Shown: piece by piece, positions 22,378 through 33,180 of the stretch | Numbering within the stretch: position 1 is the stretch's first letter | Layout of the letters: the number at the start of each line of letters is the position of its first letter | DNA from: Beroe forskalii | Taxonomy: Eukaryota > Ctenophora > Nuda > Beroida > Beroidae | DNA length: 64,000 bases | Direction of reading: 5' to 3' | Assembly (NCBI GenBank): GCA_011033025.1 | Contig: WFMF01000338.1 | Span: 62,001 to 126,000 of the forward strand | The notes under the pieces: generated by a model | The model's input: the letters and a program-made list of their open reading frames with translations, nothing else | Databases searched by the model: none | Told to the model about the DNA's origin: nothing | Made by a program: the position numbers and the translations under genes

Positions 22378-23877
22378 CTGAAAATGGGTTATAATCTTAT
22401 AACTCTGATCTTCTAATAATGCTTCTAACCAAAGATTTAAAACAAGTATTGAATGGCCATATAAAAACATTGTGCATGTTAAAAACAGAGCAATAGTTTT
22501 TATTCAACAGGCTCTATGACAGCACACAGAAATGATAGAAAATATTACTTACCACTGCATCTTGAACTCAAAACATGATTGTTCTTTTAGTGCAGTTCAA
22601 TCCACTGCATTATCTTCCCTCATTGCTTAGGCACTCTCACTTGTATTAGAACTCAATGTAGTACATAATCTAACAAATCATTAGAATTTGATAGGGTGTG
22701 CTAGATTAAACTGGTTAATGATGGTTTAGAATCCAAATTATCATTCCATACATTTCGAATTACATTGGCTCGAAAGAGGCACATTAAAAACTATTACTTT
22801 CATTAATAAGTTTATATTATGATTTTATATCTATGATTTTCTATGGCTATATGTCTGACATCGCAATTTAGTGATTTGACATTTATGTACATTTCTATTT
22901 CTATTTCTATACCTATTCGTACATCTAGAATAACACAGTGTAATCTTTCGTAAACCTTTCTCATAGGAGACAAATCACTTCATACCAATATTAACAGCAA
23001 AAATAGAAATATTTTTGTAATCAATCACAATTTAAATGATCACGAGAACTTCGCAAATAAAATGTCAATATAATTGTTTTACTTTATGAAGAAACTCAGA
23101 TCTGCCATACTGAATCAAACTTCAAAATTCATCATTCATTTCTTTACCATGACATGCAGTACCTACCTACCCAATACTTATATCACAATATTTCTAACTG
23201 GAAAACTTTTTTCGGAAAAATGTATAAAAATCTCCGAGGAGAGTCAAATAGTATAGTGAGCTATTGGCTCAAAAATAAGAACATAATTGTCAGATACATA
23301 AAATATCATCATCAAAATAAATGCAAACTGTAAAAATATAATATTGTATTTGATGTTGGGGAATCCCAGAGCACTGATGAGAAATAAAAGGAGTACAAAT
23401 ATAAATAGAAATTATGTATGTTTTATTGAATTTTAAAAAATCTAATAAATTATAAAAACACTCCCTGTCAGAATCTATATTATGAAAACCATAAACCCAT
23501 TATATGTCCATGTCAAACCATAGTGCGCAAGCATCCGAGCTTTCCAATCACCAATCATAATCATAAAAAACACAATTAACTTACACAACATAAAAATCTG
23601 TCGCAATTTAAACACCCCAAAAGCTGAGGTAGGTATTGAACTGAAGACGTCTGCACACCTCTCATCTTGGTGTGACTCATTTGAATCTGGCTGGAAGATT
23701 ACATAGCATTTCTCAAGGAATCATGTTCCATTTCAAGCCCAGAGTTGGAGAAAAGATCTTGTAGATTGATGTGTGCAAGAAGAATTCATTCTTTTAGATA
23801 AACTATATCCCCAATAAAATAATAAATTAGTAATCGGTTTGTACAAGGTGTATTATATCAAGTGTCCACTCTTATTA

Positions 23878-24175
23878 CTCAGTTTCACAGCCAAATAGGC
23901 CTGTCTTTGCATTGGATTGAGCTTGTGGGTCCAATACCCTTATATCAGTAAATGCTCTATCCAATGGCATCCAGAAACCTCTTGTGCAAACATCCAGTCG
24001 AGCCCCATCACTTACATCTGTACCCCTTTGAAGCTGTTCATTAGTTATAGGAATCAGGCTTGGTTCAATAACTGTGTCCTTGCAAACCTGTTCTAGTAAT
24101 TATTTTGCAATTGTACCTTTCAGTGAATCATGCCTCAAGGAAACATAATCACCCAGCTTGCAGGTTAGACAATGG
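23878..24175 (-). pseudogene. Retroelement C-terminal domain remnant, copy 1
   Basis: Minus-strand frame: LTCKLGDYVSLRHDSLKGTI, then after a stop LLEQVCKDTVIEPSLIPITN, GARLDVCTRGFWMPLDRAFT and DIRVLDPQAQSNA. The pattern RHD..R, IEP.L, ARLD...RGFW and DIRV matches a nuclease-like domain often found after reverse transcriptase in metazoan repeat proteins (from memory, not searched). One in-frame stop breaks it. Confidence 0.5.
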
Positions 24176-24365
24176 TTGATTGTGCTGGGTTCACCACATA
24201 CACATAAACGTGGCCTGTTCAATGAGCTCAGAAAAAAAACTGAAAAACTGCACACCCAGGTGCCCAGTTCAACAAAATATGCTAATCTAATTCAATGTAA
24301 TGAACCAGCTTTACAGTTTACATTATGTAATAAAATAAATTGTACCAAATGTTAATTGGTACAAT

Positions 24366-26235
24366 GATGCATTTAGTGCAGTGGTAAATGAAAAACTTAG
24401 TTCAGTCTCCTCAAATATGGAATCACTTTTTTTAACAATTCAAAATGAGGGTAAGGACATAAATATTGGGACCATATATCGATCTCCAAATGGGGATAAT
24501 GAACAGTTCTTTGAAGAGTTTACCTCATTAATTGAACAGTTTCCAAAAAACACCAAATCAATAATAATGGGTGACTTTAACTTTAATTTATTCAAACGAT
24601 TAGATCCATCTGTGCTTAATTTTGAAAATATATTCCTCTCAAATGGTTTATTCCCCTGGTATCCTAGCCACTCATAGCACTGGTAGACAGAGTACCTGTA
24701 TTGACAATATCTTAGTGAGTGATATTGGGGCTGTTTGCTTGTCAGGAGTTGTTCGTGATATGGGAGCCACCACTCACCTATATTCTCATTCTTTAACATA
24801 GACTTTTCTGGCAAAAACCACAGCTCCAGTATCCAGATACAAGAATACTGTTATTCGAATAAAAATATTGAGGCCTTGTATGAAGAACTGAATGGTGACT
24901 TAATTGATGTTTGTAAAGAACTAGATTTTGAGTCATTTTTTGAATTATTTTCGAATAGTGTCGACCAGTGCTGCAAATTGAAAAAAGCTATTCACTCCAA
25001 AAGAAATCCTGTCAACAATCCTTGGATAACTGATGGAATAATTGATGCCATTGAACACAAGAATAATTTATATCTTGACTGGTTTAAGACCAAGAAAAAT
25101 GCAGTTGATACAGGTAACCAAATTATTTATGAAAATTTTAGTAAATATCGGCATGCCCTCAAAAGAATCATTAAAAGATCAAAAGGCTAAGTACTACAAA
25201 AATAAAATAGAAAAAACCTCTGGGGATATCAAAAGACGTGGGAAGTGATAAACCAATTGAGAGGCAAGAGCAAAAAAAGCTACAAAAGCCAAACTTCATG
25301 ATTGATGGCACAGTCATCATACAAGCAACAATTGCAAATAAGTTTAATGAATACTTTGCATCATAGCATCAATCTCAATGACAAAGTAAATCTAGATTCA
25401 ACTGCCAATGTGGTCAACAACTCCTTTAGAAAATTTATGCCCCTCCCTTGAGAAGAGCATTTTTCTTGAGGACTGCACTGAAGAGGAAGTTGCTGAAATT
25501 ATTAGCAAACTTGAGAATGGCAAGGCAAGTGATTTTCCCATACGAGTAATAAAAAAACTCTCCCAAATTTTAACACCAATCCTTACAGCCCAATTTAATA
25601 ACTTAATGTCAGAGGAGTATTCCCTCATGCCTGAAGATTGGGAAAATTACCCCAGTGTATAAGAAGGATAATGAACAACTACTAGAAAATTATAGGCCTG
25701 TGTCTACACTCCCAATATTTGGAAAATTTTGAAAAAATTATTTACACCAGACTTTATAGCTTTTTGCATCAAATGGAGTAATTAAAGATAATCAATTCGG
25801 TTTTGGGAAGGTCACTCAACTTCACATGCACTTAATTATTCAATTTACCATAAATCAATCACTTCAAAACAAAAACATGTATTAGGTATATTTATTGACT
25901 TAAGCAAAGCATTTGATACAATTGATCATGGAATACTCCTTGAAAAACTCGAAATTTATGGAATTCGTGGCATCCCATTGAAATTAATTGAGAGCTATTT
26001 GTCAATAGGAAACAATATGTGAGCGTTCTCAATGAAATCTCAGATAAGTTACCAGTAATATTTGGAGTGCCTCAAGGTAGCTGCCTTGGTCCCCTACTCT
26101 TCTTAATGTACATTAATGATATTTCAAATGCCCAAATTGATGCTGAATTTGTCCTCTTTGCAGATGACACAAATATATTTGTTAGTGGTAAAGATAAAAT
26201 AGAAGTCAAAAAATATATGGATATACTAAAATCAC
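24366..26235 (+). pseudogene. Non-LTR retrotransposon copy C, truncated at both ends
   Basis: Same family as copy A. Blocks in order: VVNEKLSSVSSNMESLFLTI, IGTIYRSPNG and IMGDFNFNLF (endonuclease), NNPWITDGIIDAIEH (linker), [54 protein letters not shown] and FADDTNIF (RT). At least five frameshifts or gaps. It starts right at the end of duplicated block copy 1 and is cut off after the FADD region by the 3' end of element D. Confidence 0.88.
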
Positions 26236-26600
26236 TTTATTATAAACGTTAAATCACTCAATCAAATAGAAATATAGAAAGTAAAACTTCACGTCAAGCT
26301 ATGTATGCCATCTTCGGCTCACCGTCTTTATTATGGTGACATTATGTCAAAATCACTTGTTATGATTTGAACTCGCTATTCATTCTCAAATCTAACATAC
26401 CCCCATGACACTCGTTACTATAATTAGAGATCTTTATGTTGATAATCTGGATAAGTATCATACGTGATATTAGCACATTTAAGGTTTGAGCGCGACACTT
26501 TTATCAATTTAATTGATGACGTTCGCACGCGTTGGCAGTTAAGATGGTAATGAATGTGAGATAAGTAGCTGCAGATATGCGCTGTGCTATGAATGCCTCA
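26236..26600 (-). other. Element D 3' untranslated region
   Basis: Non-coding tail after the ORF2 stop, ending at AATAAAGTGATTTT, where copy C sequence resumes on the other strand. AGTGATTT occurs twice within the last 32 bases, reminiscent of the short repeated 3' ends of CR1-like elements. No poly(A). Confidence 0.55.
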
Positions 26601-29600
26601 CTATGTGCTTATGTGCTGTTTAGATCGTGTATTTCGGGCCGATTTTCTCAACCCGTTGATTTTGTGTAAAAGAAACTGTGGCCATTCCTCATTGTCAGCA
26701 TCGCCATATTGATTCATGAGTAACATTCTTTTGATAGCTGATTTGTATAACGATAATGATGATTTATTTTCGACCGTTAGAACTGACTGATTTTCGTCAC
26801 TGAGGGTGAGCAGTGGCCCTTTATTGAAGACAGATGATATGAAAGGTACACCATTATATACAGTTAGCCAGTCTAAGCAATCATGATGAGTTTCCCCAAC
26901 TTTTGGGATGTTGTCTGGGATTGTTTTCACTATGGACGATGGCAGTAGGTTCGGGAAATGTAAGACTTTATGCATGAAGAGGAGAGTATTTTGTACAATA
27001 ATTCCGTGCACTGTTAAGATTTCGAACTCTTTGAAGTAATTTTTTGTATGGGTTGGTGTTTCACCTTCATTGAAAAAGTATTTGACAAAACCAGGCATGA
27101 CGGCCCGCATTCCTCGCTTTTGTTTGATAAACAAAGATTGAATATGTGTCTTGGCAGCAAATCCCCAGATTAATGAGCAGTAATTTAGATGAGATTGGAC
27201 AAAAGAATGGAAAATTTGAAGACGTATTCCGACTGGTAATCGGTGTTTAATCCTGAACATTATCCCCAGGTACCTTGACATTTTCATGTTAACTGCCGCA
27301 ATGTGATGGGACCAGTTTAATTTGTCATCCATTATGACCCCCAGGAAACGGCATTCGCTTTTACGTTCTATATTTACACTGTTTATCTTCAATTCAATAT
27401 TTGATAGGTCTAATCGTTGCCGTGCGAAGATCATGCACTTAGTTTTCTTCAGATTTAGAGCCAAACCATTGAAACCGACCCATGTTACGAGGATTTTACT
27501 TAGTGAATTTACATTTTGCATCACTTCGTGTAGACTATTTCCAGTTATGATGATATTAGCATCGTCGGCGTATAGTATGAACCGGGCAATTTGAGAAATA
27601 TGTGGTAGATCATTAATGTAGATTATAAACAAGAGAAGGCCTAGTATGCTACCTTGAGGTACCCCGTAGATAATGGGCTTAGTCGAGGATTGAGAGTTGT
27701 TAACTGATACGAATTGCTCTCTATTGTGGAGATATGACTTAAACCAATTGTATGCCATTCCTCGTATTCCATAGTGCTGAAGTTTGTGTAGTAGGATCTG
27801 GTGTTCTACTATGTCAAAAGCCTTAGAAAAATCAATTAGGAGCAATAGCGCGATCTGTTTTTTACTCAACGTCTGTAGCAATTGGTTGTTGGCATCAAGT
27901 AGAGCATGTTCACAAGACCTGCCTGGACGGAAACCATACTGACTTTCGAAGAGAACATTGTTCTCGTCGAGAAATTCATATACTCTGTGGTGCATTAATT
28001 TTTCGTATACTTTGGAGACCGTGCTTAGCAAGGATATCGGCCTGTATTTAGTGACGTCATTACGAGAACCTTCTTTGTGAATAGGTACTACTCGCGCAAG
28101 TTTGAGAGCTTGTGGAAAGACCCCTTGTTCAAAGGACGTATTTATCATTTTAGCAACCGTTTCAGTGAAACACGGGTAATCATTAGCTAACTTTAATGGC
28201 TCAATTTTTGTATCTAGGGTGGATTTGTTTTTGAATTTTTTAATTATTTCATGAACCTCGTTGGATTCGACTGGCCTCAAGAATATGGAATTCTGGCTAG
28301 GATTGGTTAAAAAGGTTTTGAAACCGCCCGGATCAAAATTCATTCTGGCTGCTATTTCCTTCTTTATTGTAGCAGCAATACCAGAAAAGTAGTCATTAAA
28401 TTGTTCGGCGACGCCTAAATTAGAGTTCATCGGCTTTCCTTCTGAATCATTCAATTTTATAGTGCCAGATTGCTTTGTCTTCCTATTCAAAAGCCCATTA
28501 ATCATGGCCCATTGTTTTTTTGAGCAATCCTTATAGTCATCGAAGAATTTCGCATAATACTGTTTTTGTGCAATTTTCTTATGCTTTTCGCAGAATTTAT
28601 GTAACTTTTTGTAAGCAGCATGGTTTTCGGCCGTCGGTTCGGAGACAAACGTGTGATAGAGATCCTGTTTTCGCGCACACGCACCCTCAAGCCAAGGCAG
28701 AATCCATGGCTTAGGGTTTTTTCGTTCGTTCTTCCTGCGGGCTCTATTCGTTTTAAGAGGATACGCGTTGTTATAGTGGCTAATGTATATTTCATTAAAA
28801 GTGTTGTACTGAGCTTCAGCGTCGTCCGATTCGAAAACTCTCTCCCAGCTTTCGCCCTGTATGAGAGCTTCGAACTTCTGATGGCTAGTCTCATCAAAAA
28901 CTCTGAACTCCTTATTTTTACTTAATTCATCGCTTTTAGTGAGTTTTTTGCGCGCACAGTAATTAACATCACTCAGATTAATTGTAGTAAGCGTTGCTAA
29001 GTGGTCCGAAATGTCGGCAGTGATGATGTTGCAACTTGTTGTATTTTCTAGATTATTACTGTAAACATGGTCTATTAACGTGCATGAATTTTCCGTTATG
29101 CGCGTAGGTCTAGAAACGAGCTGCACGAAGCCATATTTTGATAGTGTATCAATTAAGTTTTGCGCTGCTTTGAAGTTTTCATGTTTGAGAAGGTCAATGT
29201 TCAAATCACCTGTTAAGACAATATGCTTGCGCGAGTGACGGTTTAAACTGCGGCATAATTCGTCAAGAAGAGTGACAAAAATATCCGCATTGCCAGAGGG
29301 TGACCTATAGATATTCCCTATTACTTTAGTGCTACTATAGCCTTTACATTCACCTATCTTAATAAACTGGAACTCTCCACTAAGGTTAGTTCGATCAGAG
29401 AGCGGATCTAATTCTACAATGCTCTCCGCATCGCAAACACGCTTATTTATGTAGGTTATGAGTCCTCCCCCTTTCCCAGAAGAGCGTAGTGGGTTTTTAA
29501 AGATAGGATCATGGAAACCCTCCAATACAAGATCATTTTCTTTGTTGGCAAGTTTTTCAAAGATAAAATTGGTTTCACAGAAACACAGAACGTCGTACTT

Positions 29601-30299
29601 TTGATAGCTATTAATTTCTTCGCGGAGATGATCTATCTTATTGAGAAGCGACTGAACGTTAAGAGAAAAAATTTTGAGCTCCGTTTCTTTTGACATTCTG
29701 ACATTTTTCTCCTGCTTGTATTGGCAACTTACCAGAAATTCCGAAATTTTATTCCAGAAATCGTTGTTTTGCGCCTCGTCTTCTAATATGCTACCTGTTT
29801 TATTAAGGATATAGTTTTGTGCATACGGGTTAAAAATATGGTTATTAAGACGCTCATAGTCCATGTACAGTTCATAACTCGTGGTATAATAGCCAGGGAT
29901 AAGTTCATTGCAGCATTTTACACAACCAAGTTGATTTTTATGACATTTATTGTGTACTAGGCCGTCGCACCACGTGCACGTTTTTACGTTTCTGGGTGAT
30001 TGTGACCAACCTCCGCAGCACGTGCACTGTACCTTGAATTTAGCTGGCGTGTGATTTATTTTCTTGTTATTGTTTTTCTTTGTAGTGGTGACACAAGCAT
30101 TTATTGGGAGCGCGTCTGATATGCAATCGATGCATGTCCATAAGACATTAAGCTCAATTATATGCGCGGCCTCATTTTTGGAAAGTTTTTGACATCTGAA
30201 GTGTTTATGCTCGTCACAGTTAGAACAGAATAATTTTGGTCGGTTCTTTGCTAAACGAACATTGCAAGTGTAGCAAAAATTACATGCTTTAGTTTTCAT
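26601..30299 (-). CDS. Element D ORF2: PHD finger, AP endonuclease, reverse transcriptase (1232 aa)
   Basis: Intact single frame of a CR1/Jockey-like retrotransposon, which would nick target DNA and reverse transcribe its own RNA there. Residues 7-60 and 91-130 are Cys/His zinc fingers of PHD type. About 205-440 is an apurinic-type endonuclease with N214, E242 (FCETN), GDLNID at 364-369, SRPTRI, LIDH and SDH at 431-433. The RT follows with PIHKEGSRNDVTKYRPISLL, YGFRPGRSCEHALL, LLIDFSKAFDIVEH, GVPQGSILG and catalytic YADD. The C-terminal about 250 residues are the usual thumb and tail. All key residues are present, so it may be recently active. ORF1 lies about 1 kb upstream on the same strand. 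Confidence 0.93.
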   Translation of the reverse strand: MKTKACNFCYTCNVRLAKNRPKLFCSNCDEHKHFRCQKLSKNEAAHIIELNVLWTCIDCISDALPINACVTTTKKNNNKKINHTPAKFKVQCTCCGGWSQSPRNVKTCTWCDGLVHNKCHKNQLGCVKCCNELIPGYYTTSYELYMDYERLNNHIFNPYAQNYILNKTGSILEDEAQNNDFWNKISEFLVSCQYKQEKNVRMSKETELKIFSLNVQSLLNKIDHLREEINSYQKYDVLCFCETNFIFEKLANKENDLVLEGFHDPIFKNPLRSSGKGGGLITYINKRVCDAESIVELDPLSDRTNLSGEFQFIKIGECKGYSSTKVIGNIYRSPSGNADIFVTLLDELCRSLNRHSRKHIVLTGDLNIDLLKHENFKAAQNLIDTLSKYGFVQLVSRPTRITENSCTLIDHVYSNNLENTTSCNIITADISDHLATLTTINLSDVNYCARKKLTKSDELSKNKEFRVFDETSHQKFEALIQGESWERVFESDDAEAQYNTFNEIYISHYNNAYPLKTNRARRKNERKNPKPWILPWLEGACARKQDLYHTFVSEPTAENHAAYKKLHKFCEKHKKIAQKQYYAKFFDDYKDCSKKQWAMINGLLNRKTKQSGTIKLNDSEGKPMNSNLGVAEQFNDYFSGIAATIKKEIAARMNFDPGGFKTFLTNPSQNSIFLRPVESNEVHEIIKKFKNKSTLDTKIEPLKLANDYPCFTETVAKMINTSFEQGVFPQALKLARVVPIHKEGSRNDVTKYRPISLLSTVSKVYEKLMHHRVYEFLDENNVLFESQYGFRPGRSCEHALLDANNQLLQTLSKKQIALLLLIDFSKAFDIVEHQILLHKLQHYGIRGMAYNWFKSYLHNREQFVSVNNSQSSTKPIIYGVPQGSILGLLLFIIYINDLPHISQIARFILYADDANIIITGNSLHEVMQNVNSLSKILVTWVGFNGLALNLKKTKCMIFARQRLDLSNIELKINSVNIERKSECRFLGVIMDDKLNWSHHIAAVNMKMSRYLGIMFRIKHRLPVGIRLQIFHSFVQSHLNYCSLIWGFAAKTHIQSLFIKQKRGMRAVMPGFVKYFFNEGETPTHTKNYFKEFEILTVHGIIVQNTLLFMHKVLHFPNLLPSSIVKTIPDNIPKVGETHHDCLDWLTVYNGVPFISSVFNKGPLLTLSDENQSVLTVENKSSLSLYKSAIKRMLLMNQYGDADNEEWPQFLLHKINGLRKSARNTRSKQHIST

Positions 30300-31279
30300 A
30301 GTTATAGCTATGAAAGCTCAGAACTTATGTTATTATATTAAATATTTTTTATAAATAAAGTAGATAAATAGTGCGTTTCTTATTTACGTACGTCTGTTGA
30401 TATTAACTAAAAATTATTGCTATTTATAATATAATATATAATATGCTGTACTGTACTTATGTGTTAGTATAAACCCTGATATAAACCTCGCTCAACCAAT
30501 TTTCCGAAAACCGTTCGGTTTTGTGTGTGTAAATTGGCTAGAGCAAAATATATCCTTACCTGCCCAGAATTTACCTAGATTAAGTAGCTAATACTATATA
30601 CAAGAAAATATATTACAAAATAATAAGTGTTGTAACGTTTTTGTTCGTATTGATTCGTATTTGTTCGTATTTGTGAATCTGGTATTAAATTAAATCAGTT
30701 AAATCAGGCTTAATGAAGTATACACACTGCAGCCGTTAATGGTGTAATGGTGTCGATGTGATTGTCGAGTGTCTGTATGTTTGTTTGTGCATGTTATGTG
30801 TGTGTGTTCGGTGTCTTATCTGTAGTACCTACATGTTAGCATAATGATATCAGTTGAAAGAGATGCGCACTGAGTTGTGTAAACGAAATTGAAGGTAATG
30901 CCTTGCCTGCATCATTCTAAGTTATGAGATGACATATTGATTGATTTAACAAAATGCAATTTGCAACTATGAAATTACTTTATGAGTGAGATAAAAATTG
31001 CAGATAAAAATTTAGATAAAAATTTAAGAAATTAAGGTGCCCAGTAAATGTATAAAGATTGCTGATTTGTGTCTCGCTGTTTTGAGTGTTGTGAATTTGT
31101 TACCAGTGCCTTTGAAAGAAAAATTCATAAGTTAAAAGAGAAATTCATAATTTCGCGTGTGGTACCGAGTGTCTATAGAGTTTTTATAATAAGTTTTAGG
31201 AGTGTCACGTGGTAGGTTCTTGAGAATTACATTTCTTAAATCAACGAGCTTTCATGCAAAATATACCGAAGTTAAAATT
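30300..31279. other. Spacer between element D ORF1 and ORF2
   Basis: About 980 bp without coding potential, with TTCGTATTTGTTCGTATTTG and AAATTTTTATCT short repeats. This is long for an inter-ORF gap of a CR1-type element, in which the ORFs usually overlap or nearly touch. Confidence 0.5.
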
Positions 31280-33180
31280 TCATCCCGCAGATGACATGTA
31301 ATCCTGATACATTGATCTGAATTTTGGACGGATTTGTAAATACCCCTTTTTAAAACCCAATCTAACTAGAATGACATTGACCCAGCAATTCGATAGAGAT
31401 AATTTTCCTGAGTGATTTAAATGAATACCATCCCTAGACAGATGTGCTAAACCAAAAGACAAGTTATCGAAGAGTTTGAAGTGGTTAGTTCTGATGGAGA
31501 AACTAAAGAGAAGTTGGTTGGTCTGATCGATCAGGTTATTTATTTTGTTAAACCTGTCGGCATTCATGTTGAGAGGGCAAATGGCGTCGAATAAGAACTG
31601 TGTGGCCTTGTGATGCGACGCGAACCATTTGACATGGTCATGAAGGGTCTGTGGGGAGACATGGTTCCTACGCAGGTCATTGATTCCAGCGCTGATGAGT
31701 ACTAAGTCCGCCTGCTCAATTGCCTCCTTGTGCTGGTCTAAGTCCCTTAGATAGAACAAGTCCTTCCTGAAAACTGCTAATGGGTCTGGGAACTGTGAGC
31801 AGTCAAAATCGCGGTTTTTCGAGTCAGACAAGATCAGAACTTTCTTTCTAGGCGGGGAAAAGGCCCTTCTCGTTGACCTCGTTGAGGGGTGACTGTCCGT
31901 TACAGAGCGGCGATGGTGCTGGGGCACGTTTCGAGGCGTTGTAATTGAGGGGTAATTGAGGGTCTTTAGCTCTCTGAAAGTGATACTGATGCGCACCCCA
32001 TCAAAATCTTCACGTCGCACTCGGGGCACGGAATGATCATACCAGTCCTGTGAGAACCTTGTCATGGAATAAACCTCACCATGGCGAATCTCCATGGTTT
32101 CTTCAGTGTACGGGCCTGGGGGCTTCCTGCGGAATACTACGCGACGTGTTCCGCCAAGGGACACTGTGAGGATTTCGCTGTCCCTCACAAGTGAAGACTC
32201 ATCATCAGAGTGAGGCGGAATACAGGAATCAGGATTGTCGTATTTTGTGACCATGACACTGTTGAATCGCTCGTAATCAATCCCATACTCAGTACAAAGA
32301 TCACGCACTGTGCTCATAATGGTCGTGAGGTATGAATTGTCGGATATGTTCCTTGTCGCGTGACTACCGCCTGCATACTTATAGGGAACATCTCCATAGT
32401 AGGCCACGCTACGCGTCTCGAACTTCCTATCATAGTGTGTCTCCGCATCGAGCTGTTCGGCGCTGAACTCATAAAAGGGCGTTCCCGCAAACTTGAAATA
32501 GGGGCGCGGAGTACCTGGCAGATGTTGTGGAGTACCGGCAGAGAGGGTGGATGAGGAAGTGCTAGAGGGGGGAGACTCAGGGGTAGGGAGAGCTGTGGTG
32601 GAAGCCTGTGTGTCTGCGAGGGATTGTAGTGTTTTCCGTGCAGTACTGATGGACTTGTTCAAGTGCTCCATTTCTTTCTTAGCTTGCTCCACGTTCCTCG
32701 AAATAAGACTACCTTAGGAGGTTTATTTATAAAGGTTGTAATTTGGGGATTTTTCTGAAAAATCCCCATTTTATCACCCACCACGAAATTTCGACTTGAC
32801 GTCATTATCATATGTTAACAAGAGTAAAAACTTGAAAAATCCCCATATTTTCAACTTACCAAAATTTAAAACACCGAAATTTCATCCCACATAAATACAC
32901 CTCCTAAGGTATTTAGTTTGTACAGTTTATCTCTCATATCGTCGTTTTGTATACGTATTATAGTATTGAAATATTGTGAGAGAGCCTGTTTTTTCAGTCC
33001 AGGCGTGTTCATAGACGTTAAATCGTCAGTGCTGAATTTGTACTTTACTTCTCTATCAAGTTGTTGATCAGAAAGATTGTCTATAACTTCTAAACACGTT
33101 ATAGGAGTCAGACAGAAACTGTAGCATCCCGCGTCTGTCACTGAATCAGACGTGTCACTGCCCGCTCTAGCTGTTGCCAT
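31280..33180 (-). CDS. Element D ORF1: coiled coil + AlkB-like dioxygenase + SGNH hydrolase, interrupted by a MITE
   Basis: The N-terminal part (MATARAGSDTSDSVTDAG to KLYKLN, 33180-32912) and the C-terminal part (from about 32709) join in frame when the 198-bp MITE at 32712-32909 and one TA are left out. The joint falls in a coiled-coil-like stretch. Counting from the internal Met at 32692: residues 60-245 match AlkB-type 2-oxoglutarate/Fe(II) oxygenases, with iron ligands H161 and D163 (PPHSDDES) and H220 (DHSVPR), and the 2OG-binding GVRISITFR (R234, R240). Residues 284-430 match an SGNH/GDSL hydrolase: SDS at 289-291, GIND at 336-339, DGIH at 421-424. SGNH (esterase) domains are known in CR1 ORF1; AlkB is not a usual partner. 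Inferred role: RNA-binding ORF1 protein with possible RNA demethylase/repair and esterase activities. As it stands it is broken by the MITE. Confidence 0.85.
32712..32909. mobile_element. 198-bp TA-flanked MITE inside ORF1
   Basis: Ends CCTTAGGAGGTTTATTTAT and the complement of CCTTAGGAGGTGTATTTAT, with TA on both sides (32710-32711 and 32910-32911). It contains the self-complementary GGGGATTTTT/AAAAATCCCC. Likely Tc1/mariner-derived. It introduces a stop into the ORF1 N-terminal reading frame. Confidence 0.85.

Larger units (their letters stand above)
15840..24355. repeat. Large duplicated block, copy 1
   Basis: Colinear with 38154-45637 from ATCAGCTCATAATAC to ACCAAATGTTAA. Differences are mostly short indels with few substitutions. 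Copy 1 alone has the RT insertion near 16.9-18.0 kb and the 1.6-kb insertion at 18214-19840. It lacks the palindrome (empty site CAAATATA at 23396-23403) and most of the segment matching 41247-42187. Within the block an 0.8-kb unit (19841-20640) is partly repeated at 20650-21060. Confidence 0.93.
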
